NCBI GenBank assembly: GCA_028554755.1
Contig: JAPTOF010000007.1
Location: 13,067,001-13,131,000 of the forward strand
Length of the DNA stretch: 64,000 nt
Direction of reading: 5' to 3'
Source: Cordia subcordata
Taxonomy: Eukaryota; Streptophyta; Magnoliopsida; Boraginales; Cordiaceae
Shown here: one piece after another, positions 12,951 through 22,659 of the stretch
Layout of the letters: every line of letters begins with the position of its first letter
Numbering within the stretch: the stretch's first letter is position 1
Made by a program: the position numbers and the translations under genes
Notes under the pieces: generated by a model
The model's input: only the letters and a program-made list of their open reading frames with translations
Databases searched by the model: none
What the model was told of the DNA's origin: nothing

Positions 12951-13736
12951 AGCCTAAAATCGCGCTTTTATAGCTCCCGAGTAGCACTATCGACTGACCC
13001 TACTGGTCTACCAGTACTTTAGGGGGGTCTACCCGTATAAAATGAGCTTTCTAGATTGACCCTACTGGGTCACTACCGGTTAGCCGGACCTACCGAGGAC
13101 TTTACTGGTTAGCCCCCTCATACTTGACAGCTCAAATATGGAACTTCATCTCTTGCTCATTTCTTCGTCTTTTCTCATGCAGTCTTCAACATTGAGCTTG
13201 TTTCATCATCATTTACGCTTGTCCCATCCCAAAACTCACCTGCAACATAAAATAAAGCATTTAGTCTAGCATTTAATCACTAAAACTCATTATAAATACT
13301 TAACTTTGCATGTGCACATTTATTACTTATGTACTATGTACTAAGCCCAAAATCGCACTTTTATAGCTCCTCAGTGGTCCTATCGACTGATCTTACTAGT
13401 CTGCCTGTACTTTAGGGGGGGTCAACTAGTATAAAAATGAGCTCTCTAGATTTACCGAGGGACCCACCTACTAGCCGGACCCTACCGGGGGACCTTACTG
13501 GTTAGCTCCCTCATACTTGACTGCTCAACTGTGGAACTTTATTTCTTGCTCATTTCTTCATCTTTTCTCATGCGGTCTTCAACATTGAGCTTGTTTCTTC
13601 ATCATATATGCTTGTCGCATCCCAAAACTCATCTACAACATAAAATAAAGCAATTAGTCTAGCATTTAATCACTAAAACTCATCATAAACACTTAACTTT
13701 GCATGTGCACAACTATTGCATAAGTACTACATTAAT
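12951..13736 (-). repeat. Tandem duplication of LTR promoter block, two units of about 393 bp
   Basis: Unit 1 starts AGCCTAAAATCGCGC (12951) and unit 2 AGCCCAAAATCGCAC (13344). Both contain the TATA-like GCTATAAAAG (minus), the ACTGGTC-type palindrome remnants, CTTTAGGGGGG, and the AACATTGAGCTTGTTTC stretch. The right LTR of copy A therefore has two U3 promoter modules in tandem. Confidence 0.8.
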
Positions 13737-13814
13737 GCTAACAAATAAGCGCAAAACACTTCTAAATTAAGTATAGAAATACAACACAAATACACACACA
13801 AAACCAACACATCA

Positions 13815-13927
13815 GAACCTTCAACAAGTTGAAGGCCATCCTTAACAACCAATTGAATGATGTGAGCACAACACCTTATATGAAAATCTTCTCCACCCAG
13901 GACCGAAGCACTTTTCTTTGTCAATCT
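13815..13927 (-). pseudogene. hAT transposase pseudogene, C-terminal-most surviving piece
   Basis: The minus strand reads TKKSASVLGGEDFHIRCC followed by AHIIQLVVKDGLQLVEGS. This is the conserved plant hAT transposase segment usually seen as GGE(F/Y)xHxRCCAHIxNLIVxDGL. The reading frame is cut after GGTTC by the gypsy LTR end at 13814. The next upstream codons lie across solo LTR J at 15467-15483. The remaining C-terminal part, including the dimerisation region, is absent from the window. This pseudogene continues at 15467-15483, 16040-16380 and 20437-20930. Confidence 0.85.
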
Positions 13928-13932
13928 TTTTC

Positions 13933-14186
13933 TATAGGTGGCAATATAACTAAAGAGGAGAGGGGGAGGGAAAGGGAGAATTTAGTTATAGAGGAAAATT
14001 TTAAATTAAAAATAAATTTCACAAAATATAAACCAAATCAATTAAAGCACAAAAATGATGTTTCTTAGAGAGATACAAACATAATCAAGCAAAATAACCA
14101 ACTTTTTAGCATAAAAACAACAAGCACGTTAGTTGAGGCATTTCATCTAACATGTTGAGTACGATAGTGAAAATAGCTAGCAATCA

Positions 14187-14218
<32 letters not shown>

Positions 14219-15461
14219 CAACGCAGCTTTTGGGTGGTTCAGTAAAGCCTAAATCCACTGCCTAAGGATTCTCGCCTTAGGACTTCAATCAATATCAAGG
14301 TTCTTCAAATGTTGGTTAAGCTTAAACCAATGCTTTACACCTCTTTGGACCCTACTCCAAAAAACCCAAGTAAAAATCCCTTTTTGCTAAGGATTTCCTC
14401 ACACTCAAAGAGCTTTACAATCTTCCCAAGATAATCAAGCTATGGTTTGTATGTATCAATAACAAAAGAAAGGTTTCTTCAAGCTAAATCACTATAACTT
14501 TTAAAAAGCTAGATATGAAAATGAAAAGGCTCATAGTTTGCTTAAGATTAATGCAAATTTATAGCTCACAAGAATGATTTCTCAAAAAAGTATTTGAAAA
14601 GATGAAAACTAGTTTAGGAAATACTTGAAATTCAAAATTTGGGGTTGTTTCCGAATTGGGCGTGAAGGGGGTATTTATAAGAGTAAGAAATATATTGCCA
14701 ATGGTCAAAAATAGAAAATTTGCATAGTGACTGGTTGATGATCTGGTCGATCAGAGAAGTGCTGACAGCATTTTCATTCATCACTGGAATTATCGGTTGG
14801 CCGCAAAACCCTACCGGTTGATGGGCAAAGGGTGACATGCAGTTTCAGAATTATTTTCTGGCTGCCAATTTTCATCAAAAAGCCCATTTTTGCTTTGCAT
14901 AAGTTTCTGACACTTCTTTGAAGTTTTAAATCACTTAAACAAAATAAGAACACTTCAAGAAGCACTTGAAAAGAAACGTTTAAGATCAAGGACATGCTTT
15001 GGAAGATCAATTTGAGATTTATCAAAGATTTTAAAAAACTTAAAGCACATTTGATTTTCATAAACAATTTTTGGGAGTAAAGCATTTATTAAGTTATAGA
15101 GGAAATCATGTGAACAAGAGCTATAACAAGCATAATCAAGGCTAAATACAAGTGAGCATGACCAGTACCCCTTATGTTACCTCGTCTCCACCTTGTGACT
15201 CCCTCTTCTTCTTCTTCCATAATCTTTGCTTGAATACTTCCTCCATGCTATGAGATACGCTTTGGGCACGATCAATCTTGACGTCATTCATAAGCTTAAA
15301 AAATCTTCATTTTGCAGTTCAACATCTTGCTAAGACTAACATACTAAAGGCATTCTCAAAAAGACTATTAGCAAGCATTATTAATTCATCCAAACAAGCA
15401 TTACACGACACTAATTTGCATCAATAAAAAAATCATCACTTAAATCATATTTAAGCGAACA
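13933..15461 (-). mobile_element. Solo LTR J inserted in the hAT pseudogene
   Basis: Flanked by TTTTC at 13928-13932 and 15462-15466. Removing the block and one TTTTC makes the hAT frame continuous (QQLRK then RLTKKSAS). On the minus strand it starts TGTTCGCTTA and ends CCACCTATA, where the last CA has apparently become TA. CTTATAAATACCCC (minus, 14668-14681) is an excellent TATA box, with CGGTTGACC-type and GGTCGATC palindrome variants just upstream (about 14729-14826). The length is 1529 bp. I see no gag or pol, so a solo LTR is the best reading. The lineage is not resolved. Confidence 0.7.
14193..14218. repeat. (GA)n microsatellite
   Basis: An uninterrupted run of about 13 GA dinucleotides inside LTR J. 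Confidence 0.95.
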
Positions 15462-15466
15462 TTTTC

Positions 15467-15483
15467 TCAATTGTTGAATGATG
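15467..15483 (-). pseudogene. hAT transposase pseudogene, 17 bp island between two insertions
   Basis: This tiny stretch encodes the IQQL residues (minus strand) that link NDI (16040 side) with RKRLTKKSAS (13927 side). It shows that LTR J and the TRIM inserted independently about 20 bp apart in the same gene. It is too short to recognise alone; the call rests on the restored frame. Confidence 0.65.
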
Positions 15484-15488
15484 ATGTC

Positions 15489-16034
15489 TGTGATGAATCC
15501 TGAGGTTCTATCATAAAAATCAATTGGTCGATATGAGGAGTAACCCAGGGCCTTTATATGGTGATCTTAAATCTTGATTTTTTTTTTATGTGGGACTTCT
15601 TTATATGTTGTAACATCCCTCTCACGTGCGACTTGGAATTGTGCCTGCAGCATTTAATTGATTTGGGTATAGACTGGATTTGGACTTGGCTGGCTGTGTG
15701 ATCCAGAATAGAACTGGGATTGTAATAGAACTTTGATTTTCATGCGGCTCAGAATAAGGTATGGACCACCATGACCTAAAACAGATATAGCTCAATTGCT
15801 TGTAGGGATAGCTCACCATGTGAACAAATGTGCACAATGGACGAACTTGAAAGGTCACACATGGACATACATAATGTGACAACTGGACCAAAACCCTAGC
15901 TCTAATACCATGTGAATAATCTTGAGGTTCCATCATAAAAACCAATTGGTCGTTATGAGGAGTGGCCCAGGACCTATATGGTGATTTTGAATCTTGAGAT
16001 TTTTTGATGTAGAACTTCTTTATATGTTGTAACA
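15489..16034 (-). mobile_element. TRIM (terminal-repeat retrotransposon in miniature)
   Basis: Two direct repeats of 127 bp (15489-15615) and 124 bp (15911-16034) share CAATTGGTCG, TGAGGAGT, CCCAGG, ATATGGTGAT and TTCTTTATATGTTGTAACA. They bracket only 295 bp. In minus orientation the LTR starts TGTTACAACATATAAAG and ends CACA, followed at once by TGGTATTAGAGC, the tRNA-Met-type PBS (TGGTATCAGAGC with one transition). GTGAGAGGGA beside the other LTR is the PPT. Target duplications are ATGTC (15484-15488) and ATATC (16035-16039). It has no coding capacity, as expected of TRIMs, and belongs to the widespread TRIM type whose LTR carries GAGTGGCCCAGGACC. Confidence 0.92.
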
Positions 16035-16039
16035 ATATC

Positions 16040-16380
16040 GTTAAATGATGCATTTTCTTCATTTATACACATAACCCTTTTTGAACCTCACTCTTCTATG
16101 CAAAAATCAATTGCATTCACAATATTAACTCCTTTTTTTACTCTTAATAACACAAAAATTCAAAATTCTTTTCACAAAGTGAGCAGTCAAACATAAATAA
16201 GACATATTATGATTAATTGCCCAAGTGTCAGTAATTAAGGAAACCTTAAGACATTGAGAATGAAGTAAAGCATGTAATTTCTTCTTATTTGAAATAAACA
16301 AAGAGTAACAATCTCTAGCAATAGTAATTTGAGAAGGAACTTGAAATTAAGGAACATAAACATGCACAAATTCCCTGAAC
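16040..16380 (-). pseudogene. hAT transposase pseudogene, central region
   Basis: The minus strand reads GFREFVHVYVP, then VPSQITIARDCYSLFIS, KKKLHALLHSQ, SLITDTWAINHNMSYLCLTA and HFV. It continues out of frame to NAIDFCIEE and RVMCINEENASFND. These match the plant hAT core in order (VPSRxTIxRDC, KKKLKxLL, LTTDTWTS, YxCLTAHFID, NASSND). The catalytic aspartate of the DTW motif is present. Internal stops include one after YVP and one after VIKSKKRS, and the segment after HFV has lost residues. The GFREF end is cut at GAAGG by element E and resumes at 20437. Confidence 0.88.
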
Positions 16381-16385
16381 CCTTC

Positions 16386-16973
16386 TGATGTGAAGCATCT
16401 GTAGTGCTTTTATTATGAGCCAACTTAAAGACAATTCATTTGTATTGGGTTAATCCTTAAGGTTTATTGTCTTTTAAATAAAATCATGTGACTAACACAT
16501 GCTTCATTAAATTTTATGTTATTTGAGCTATTTTGCAATTAGGGATTTAGGGTTTCATTTATGTTTATTTCCTTTTCTAATTAGGAAATTAGGATTTCAT
16601 TTATGTTATTTTCTTTCTAATTAGGAAATTAGGATTTCATTTATGCCTATATAAGGGATGCCTATGGCCTTTGTAAGAACAAATTCTCTTTCATAGTTTT
16701 AAATGAGACAATTATTCTCTTACCATTCTTTGGGGTTTTCTTTGGTGCTCAAGTGGGTTCTTGACAACATATGTTTTATGGTGTTGGTTCCTAACTCGTT
16801 TATAGCTACGGGGTCTTTACTGCATCAAATTATAGCATTGGTTATTGGTTGTTTATAACCAACGGGTCAAGTTCTACCTATCTTTCATTTTGATTCTTGT
16901 TTGGATGTTCCTAGTTTGATTTCTAACGTATTGTTGTGGGGTCTTACAGCTTCAATTGTTGAGGTTTGCATCA
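16386..16973 (+). repeat. 5' LTR of element E
   Basis: It begins TGATGTGAAGCATCTGTAG and ends GAGGTTTGCATCA. It is clearly alignable to 19846-20431 along its whole length, with scattered substitutions and small indels that indicate an old insertion. Confidence 0.93.
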
Positions 16974-17940
16974 GTTGATATCAAAGCCATCTTTCAGTTA
17001 AGTTTCACCTATCTATCTTTACTTTCCTTGCAATTGTGTTCTTTATATTTTTGGATTGTTTCCGTGTTTACTTGTGAGTCTTCCTACATTTAAATTGTTT
17101 TGCTAGCTCCCTTGTCTAATTCATTTCTAAAAAATTGTGTAAAAAAAAAGAGAGCATATTTTGAATTTTTTAGGAAAAAAAATCAGATTAGAGAGTAAAA
17201 AAACATGGCAAAAAAAAAGGAGAGAGAAAGAAGAAAAAGGAAAGAGTGAGAGAAAGAGGAAGTTTCCAAAATAGATTTAGGCAACTTTCTAATAATACAA
17301 TTCTAGGATTTGGAAGGTTCTCACATTGATTGTTGGTACTTTCTTATTTTGAGTTCTTTTTTTTTAATACTTTCCCATTTATTTCTTTTTTATTTCACTA
17401 TTTCATATTTATTCTTAGGCACTTTCTTTTTGTTTTTACGTTTCTTTTTTGTGTCTCAATCATTGTTTTACCTTCCTTTTTTCGTTATTTCATTATTCTA
17501 GTTTTCTATTCCTATTCCTTCCTTTTTGTGGACTTTCCTACTTTCCAATTCCTTGTCTTCTACTCTGTCCTAGTTGTTCCAAGTTACTTTGATTGCTTAA
17601 ATTATTGCTATTCCTTGGTGTGGACTTTACCTATTTAGATTTGTTTGTTTCCTATTTTGACCTAAGATGTTCTTGCTAGAAATAGGGCAGTTAAAGCTAA
17701 CACATACTATGTGTGGAATCAAATGTAGTTAAAGCACTTTGAGTAAACCCCATAGAACGCAAAGAAAATATCAAGAGTGGAAAAAGGCAAGAGTTTTCAC
17801 GTTATAGAAAAAGCCAATTGGAGTGTAAAAATGAGTGACCTTTCATCCATAAAGTGAAACACATGAGAGAGTGTTGTGAGGTCCAATTTTTTTTTTTTTC
17901 TGTCTCTAATGTTTTTTTTTTTTTGCCAGTGAACTAAAGA
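16974..17940 (+). other. 5' leader of element E
   Basis: The PBS lies at 16976-16988, followed by non-coding, pyrimidine-rich DNA with A-rich and T-rich tracts (17150-17260, 17350-17480, 17887-17930). The T-rich ORFs here are compositional and I do not regard them as genes. Confidence 0.7.
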
Positions 17941-19864
17941 TGTTGCAAAAAGGTAATGAAGGTAGTGATAAAGAGGGGAGGCATGTAGACCAAACATTTA
18001 CCCTTGCTGTAATCTATAAGCAATTTGAGCATTTCAACATAATGTTCGATGACATGCACAACAAGTTTGAACAGCTTAGTACTGAAGTGGTAGCAATTGA
18101 GCAAAGTGAAGCAACTCAAGCCATAAGAACTGACCAAGCTACACAATCCAATAGTCAAAATCAACTACAATTGCAATAGTCGCATTATGAAGAAGAATAG
18201 AGAGATAAGGCCGAGGATTGTTATGGTGGATGAGAATCTTCAATGAACATAGGAAGACTAAGAAGAGAAAGAGCAGAGAGGTTGAGATACTACAATGTAG
18301 ACCTATGTGATAGAAACCTAAAAGATAGTGGCAATGGCAATATCAACTAACAATTGCCCTTTTCCGAAGTAAAAATGATCCTATTGCTTACATTGAGTAG
18401 GAAAGAAGAGTTGAGCTTATCTTTGATTGCCATAACTATTTAGAGGAGAAGAAAGTGAAGCTAGCGATTGTAGCTTTCACCGACTATGCCATTCCATGGT
18501 AAGATAAGGTGCTAATGAATTAGAGATGGTATCATGAGAGGGCTATCGCCACGTGGGAAGATTTGAAGTCTTTGATGTGGAAAAGGTTTGTCCCTTCTCA
18601 TTACTATAGAGATTTATATCTTAGACTTCAAAACTTAGAACATGGATCCAAGTCAATTGAAGAATATTATAAAGAGATGGAAGTAACTCTTGCTAGAGCT
18701 AACTTAGAAGAGGATCGAGAAACCACCATGGTAAGGTTTATCTACAGCCTTAACAAAGAAAATACCAATGTTGTAGAACTCCATCACTATGTTGACATTG
18801 AAGAAGTGGTGCATATGGCGATCAAGTTGGAAAAAAAACTTACGAAGGGATGCCAAACCATCACTGAAGCGGAATCTTCTAATGCATCTAGTTGGGATAC
18901 CAGATGACGTCCTATTCTAAGCCAGATAACGAGATGGATCCCAAGCAAAAAGAAGTGAAGGCCATGATCGAGAATGGTGTTGAAATAAAAGAAAAAGGTT
19001 CAGGTCTTTCACAAAACAAAACAACCAGGGACATTAAATGTTCTAGGTGTTTGGGAATAGGACACATTGCTTCAAAGTGCCCCACAAAAAGACCATGTTG
19101 CTACTAGACAATGGGCAAAGCTAAAATGGAAGATGAGAAAGATGATTGCGAGTCTATGCCACCATTGGAGGATTGCTCAGACTATGAGAAAACTCCAACT
19201 AAAACTGATCAAGCTATAGTGGTATTAAAGGCTCTGCACATCCAAGTCAAGGAGGATAAAGAAGATAAACAAAAGGAGAACATCTTCTATACTAGATGCT
19301 ATGTGACGAACTACAATTATGGATTATAATTGACGGGGGTAGTTGTGTGAATCATGTAAGCAACTTGATGATAAAGAAGCTCAAATTGCCAACAATCAAA
19401 CATCTAAGACCCTACAAGCTGCAATGGCTTAATGAAAGTGGAGAAATCAAGGTTAAGAAGCGAGTTTTAATATTTTGAGTGATGTCATACCCATGCAAGC
19501 AAGTCATATTCCACAAGAAAGAACTTGGCAGTTCGATAGGCACGCCATCTATGATGGTTATAGCAACTGTTACACCATTAACAAGGATGAAAAGAAGATC
19601 ACCCTTATTCGCTTGCTGCCAAGACAAGTACATGAGAAGCAAGCTTACATCAAGAGATTGACTGCAGTGAGTACCAAAGAAGAAGTGCACGTGCATGAGA
19701 ACAAAGAAGAAGAGAAGAAAGAAAGAGAGTGTTTGGCTCTGGTAAAGAAAGATGAGAGAAAAATGAGCTCCATATTTAATGTCACTAACCTTTCTCCTTA
19801 TGTTATTTTGGATTCGAGAGCGAATCCTTTTGAGGAGGGAGGGAATGATGCGAAGCATCTGTAG
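17941..19864 (+). pseudogene. Element E gag-protease pseudogene fused to pol C-terminal remnant
   Basis: Domains in order: gag N-terminal region (17941-18178, MLQKGNEGSDKEGRH...); the retrotransposon gag core with AYIEWERRVELIFDCHNY, WEDLKSLMWKRFVPSHYYRD and SIEEYYKEME (about 18380-18880); a CCHC knuckle CSRCLGIGHIASKC (about 19039-19080); and a protease start IIIDGGSCVNHVS (about 19328-19366), where DGGS is usual for plant chromoviruses. It continues KLPTIKHLRPYKLQW and WQFDRHAIYDGYSN, then IFNVTNLSPY and SRANPFEEGGNDA (about 19765-19855). That last part is the pol C-terminus that normally follows integrase. RT, RNase H and the integrase core have been deleted between about 19700 and 19770. 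Several frameshifts and stops are present. Confidence 0.88.
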
Positions 19865-20431
19865 AGCTTTTATTATAAGCTAACTTGAAGAATATTTATT
19901 TGTATTGGGTTAATCCTTAGGGTCTATTGTTTTTTAAATAAAAGCACGTGACTAGCACATGCTTCACTTTAAATTATTTGGGCTATTTTGCAATTAGGGA
20001 TTTAGGGCTTCATTTATGTTTTTTTTCCTTTTCTAATTAGGAAATTAGGGTTTCATTTATGTTATTTCCTTTTCTAATTTGGAAACTTGGGTTTCATTTA
20101 TACCTATATAGGGGGTGCCTATGACTTTTGCAAGAACAATTCTCTTTCATAATTTTAAGCAACACAATTATTCTCTTACCATTCTTTAGTGTTTTCTCTA
20201 GTGCTCAAGTGGATTATTGATACCATTTGCTTTAAAGTGTTGGTTTCTATCTCGTTTATAGCTATGAGGTCTTCACTCTATCAAATTATAATTTTAGTTC
20301 TTAGTTCCTTATAACCAATGGGTCAAGTTCTACCTATCTTTCATGTTGATTCCTATTTGGATGTTTTTTTGGGTTGAATTCTACCATATTGTTGTAGGGT
20401 CTTACGACCTCAGTTGTTGAAGTTTGCATCA
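19846..20431 (+). repeat. 3' LTR of element E
   Basis: It begins TGATGCGAAGCATCTGTAG directly after the purine-rich tract and ends GAAGTTTGCATCA, followed by the target duplication CCTTC. Its TATA box has decayed to CTATATAGGG. Confidence 0.93.
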
Positions 20432-20436
20432 CCTTC

Positions 20437-20930
20437 TCTGTCAATAAACCTAAAAAGGAGTTCTTCCTTTATGATCATCTTTAACAAAGCTTCCCTACAA
20501 GCTTGTTGATCAAAATGCCAAGAAGTTAACTTAGCACTGTGAAATTCAGTTGCCTTTTGAAAGTTCAAAACTAAGCGTGATTTGTCTTTACTCTTATACG
20601 CTTCAACCATATCCTTTTTATGTGAAATTTTTTTGCATGTTTCCCTTAAATGCTTCCATAACTCTTAAGTCCCAGCCTCACATTAGATTGATATTCCTTA
20701 TTACATCACACACGTGAAGCTTAATCTATCCCATTACCTTTAGAATCAAACATCTTCTTAAAATGAGCCCAAACACTATAACTAGTTTTTTTTTTTTTTT
20801 TTGGTAGCATTAGAAGTTGGAGTACCTTCTATGATAATTGGAATTGGAGAAGAAACAACTATTTCGAAAGCGGCATAAGAAGTGCTAACACTAAAGCTAT
20901 TGTCAGAAGGCACCTAAAAAATTTAATTGT
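20437..20930 (-). pseudogene. hAT transposase pseudogene, N-terminal BED finger region
   Basis: Minus-strand pieces in gene order: SVWAHFKKMFDSKGNG (about 20740-20790), a CNKEY half-site, ELWKHLRETCKK (20629-20664), then KSKDKSRLVLNFQKA and QACREALLKMIIKEELLFRF followed by IDREG (20437-20610). Together these are a BED-type zinc finger (C..C...H...C spacing around CNKEY and WKHLRETC) and the start of the hAT transposase. Two frame changes and stops in the finger show decay. An oligo-T run (20786-20802) interrupts the N-terminus. The frame continues at 16380 once element E is removed. Confidence 0.82.
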
Positions 20931-21830
20931 GTTAATGCTAAACCAACTAACAATCACTAGAATAAAAATATTTAGTGTAACCCATCTTTTAGTGGGGGTT
21001 GGTGAACTTTTCTTTCAAAGCAATGAGCAGAACATTCATAAATTACAGACATAGTACTTGGTGCTCTGAGAAAATAGCATGCTAGCTATTGTGGAACCAA
21101 CAAAATTTTATGATTTCTTTGATCAAATTTATGCGTACGAGAAGCAATTTGCCTCGAGCAATACAATATACAAGAAGTACAAGTTGAAATTAAAGGATGA
21201 GAATTGCGTCATATAACTAGTACTTGGTGAAAGATTCAGTAAAACTCATGCATAAGAAAGAAACTGGAAGGAGATAGAGGGATACCTGAAGTATTGTTCC
21301 AAAAAAAATATTATATCACCAATCTTTTTTTAATAATGATTTATTCCAACTTTCTTCTCAATATTATTCCCTTCAAATTGATCATATGGAATTCTAAAAT
21401 ATTGGAATTTGTATATTAGAAAGCCCATAAGTCACTGCATATTTAAGTCTGACATTAAACGAGATTAAATATTTTTATTTTAATGATAAGAGACCTCATA
21501 GTTAGTAAATACCAATCACTATTGTTTCTTCATGACAGAGTAATTTTGAAATATGAAAAAAAAAACTAATTTTATATTTCTTTCATGAAACCAACCAAAG
21601 AAAGGAATACAGATATACAACATCAAAGCAATTTTATATATAGTGAAGTTTTTGTTGGGGAAGAATTTTTGGTATCTATAGCTTACTCAAAAAGTTCACC
21701 CAACTTCATGCAATATCGTTTATATATGTTGTAAACACATGCACGCCTCATGCAACTAAAAATAAAATAACAAAATTAAATTTAACCCAACATGGTAGAT
21801 AACGGAGTTGCATTTATTTCTCAAAAGAAA
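20931..21830. other. Unassigned AT-rich DNA upstream of the hAT pseudogene
   Basis: No ORF, repeat or RNA gene recognised. It may contain the hAT promoter and terminal repeat, but I could not identify a convincing terminal inverted repeat. Confidence 0.4.
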
Positions 21831-21833
21831 AAA

Positions 21834-21853
21834 TAGAGAGAGAGAGAGAGAGA
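21834..21853. repeat. (GA)n microsatellite
   Basis: About ten GA dinucleotides following AAAAAATA. Confidence 0.9.
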
Positions 21854-21904
21854 AAAGAGATGGGAAGAAACTTTGAAGCGACTATGGAGTGCTATGGAGT
21901 AACA

Positions 21905-22235
21905 GAGTGGCCTCGGACACCAAAATTGGTGACAGATTCTCTTTCCTTTTATTACTAGTCACCATTCTATCACCATTTTAGCCACAGAGTGGCCATGGAC
22001 ATAAGATTGGCGATGGATTTTTTTTTCCTTTTATTACTTAGTCACAATTCTATAGTCATTCAATCACAATTTTGGCCACGGAGTGGCTACAGATATGAAA
22101 TTGATGACAGATTTTCTTTCCTTTTATTACTCATCACCATTTCGTTGCCAAAAGGATTGGCACACACATAAAATTAGCAACAGATTGTGACAAAATTCCT
22201 TTTCTTTTGTTATTCGTCACCATTTCGTGGCTAAT
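21905..22235 (+). repeat. Four imperfect tandem repeats of 73-94 bp
   Basis: Units start at about 21905, 21987, 22081 and 22154 with GAGTGGCC or variants. Each contains ATTGGTGACAGATT-like text, a CTTTCCTTTTATTACT tract and CACCATTT. The style resembles subterminal repeats of CACTA-type transposons, but no terminal CACTA was found beside them. Confidence 0.7.
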
Positions 22236-22659
22236 TGTCTAAAGAGGGGACAAAGAATTAGGAAAGGGAAGTTCTAGGGTTCTTCCTTTTTATACGTGTT
22301 TTAACTTTGATAATTATCTTTTGACTCGTAAAGATATTTATTCTTTTTGAAATATTTGTTATCTAATCTAATAAAAGAAATTAGATTTATTTCAATAATA
22401 AATTATCAATGAAAATTTCTAATTTGCTTGGTATAGTTTACAATTTCTGCTTATTAGCTTATGTTTTTATTTTCTAACTTTAATACTATACGGCTTTTCT
22501 TTTCTATTACTCTTAAATCTTTGAAATATTTTCTAGAAAATATAAATTTTCAAAATATTAGAACTCTAGGATTTTTAAATTTTAGAAATACAACTATATA
22601 GGATTTTTGCTTTCTAATATAATACAACTTACTATGTAAGACAATATCATTAAAATAAA

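Larger units (their letters stand above)
10277..13814 (-). mobile_element. Right (5') LTR of gypsy copy A, about 2.0 kb plus nested solo LTR
   Basis: It begins TGATATACCC next to the PBS and ends ACACATCA, with TGAT/ATCA inverted ends like the solo LTR at 364-1978. Removing the nested LTR (10723-12251) and one 5 bp duplication leaves about 2004 bp. A tandem duplication of 393 bp (12951-13343 and 13344-about 13736) doubles the promoter region. The outer flank is GAACC (13815-13819) inside a hAT transposase reading frame. The matching left-hand copy is not in this window. Confidence 0.8.
16386..20431 (+). mobile_element. Element E: Ty3/gypsy chromovirus-type deletion derivative, 4 kb
   Basis: LTRs at 16386-16973 (588 bp) and 19846-20431 (586 bp) start TGATG and end GCATCA, with perfect 5 bp target duplications CCTTC at 16381-16385 and 20432-20436. 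The 5' LTR has a TATA box CTATATAAGG (16647-16656). A PBS-like TGATATCAAAGCC (tRNA-Met type, two transitions from TGGTATCAGAGCC) starts at 16976. The PPT GAGGAGGGAGGGAA lies at 19832-19845. The internal region encodes gag, a zinc knuckle, protease and a short pol C-terminus, but no RT, RNase H or integrase core. The element interrupts the hAT transposase. Confidence 0.93.

Noticed and set aside
10723..15461. Solo LTRs at 10723-12251 and 13933-15461 have the same length (1529 bp)
   Set aside because: Their starts, ends and interiors show no similarity, and their target duplications differ. The equal length appears to be coincidence.
15622..16062. Minus-strand 146-codon ORF
   Set aside because: It spans the TRIM interior, its PBS and one LTR. 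TRIMs do not encode proteins, and the frame crosses into the hAT gene by chance.
17310..17638. Two overlapping plus-strand ORFs rich in Phe/Leu/Tyr
   Set aside because: They lie in a T-rich leader of element E. The hydrophobic composition follows from TTT/TTC/TAT content, and no family resemblance or start context supports a gene.
19412..19858. Minus-strand 148-codon ORF
   Set aside because: It is antisense to the element E protease/pol tail. The plus-strand motifs explain the openness.
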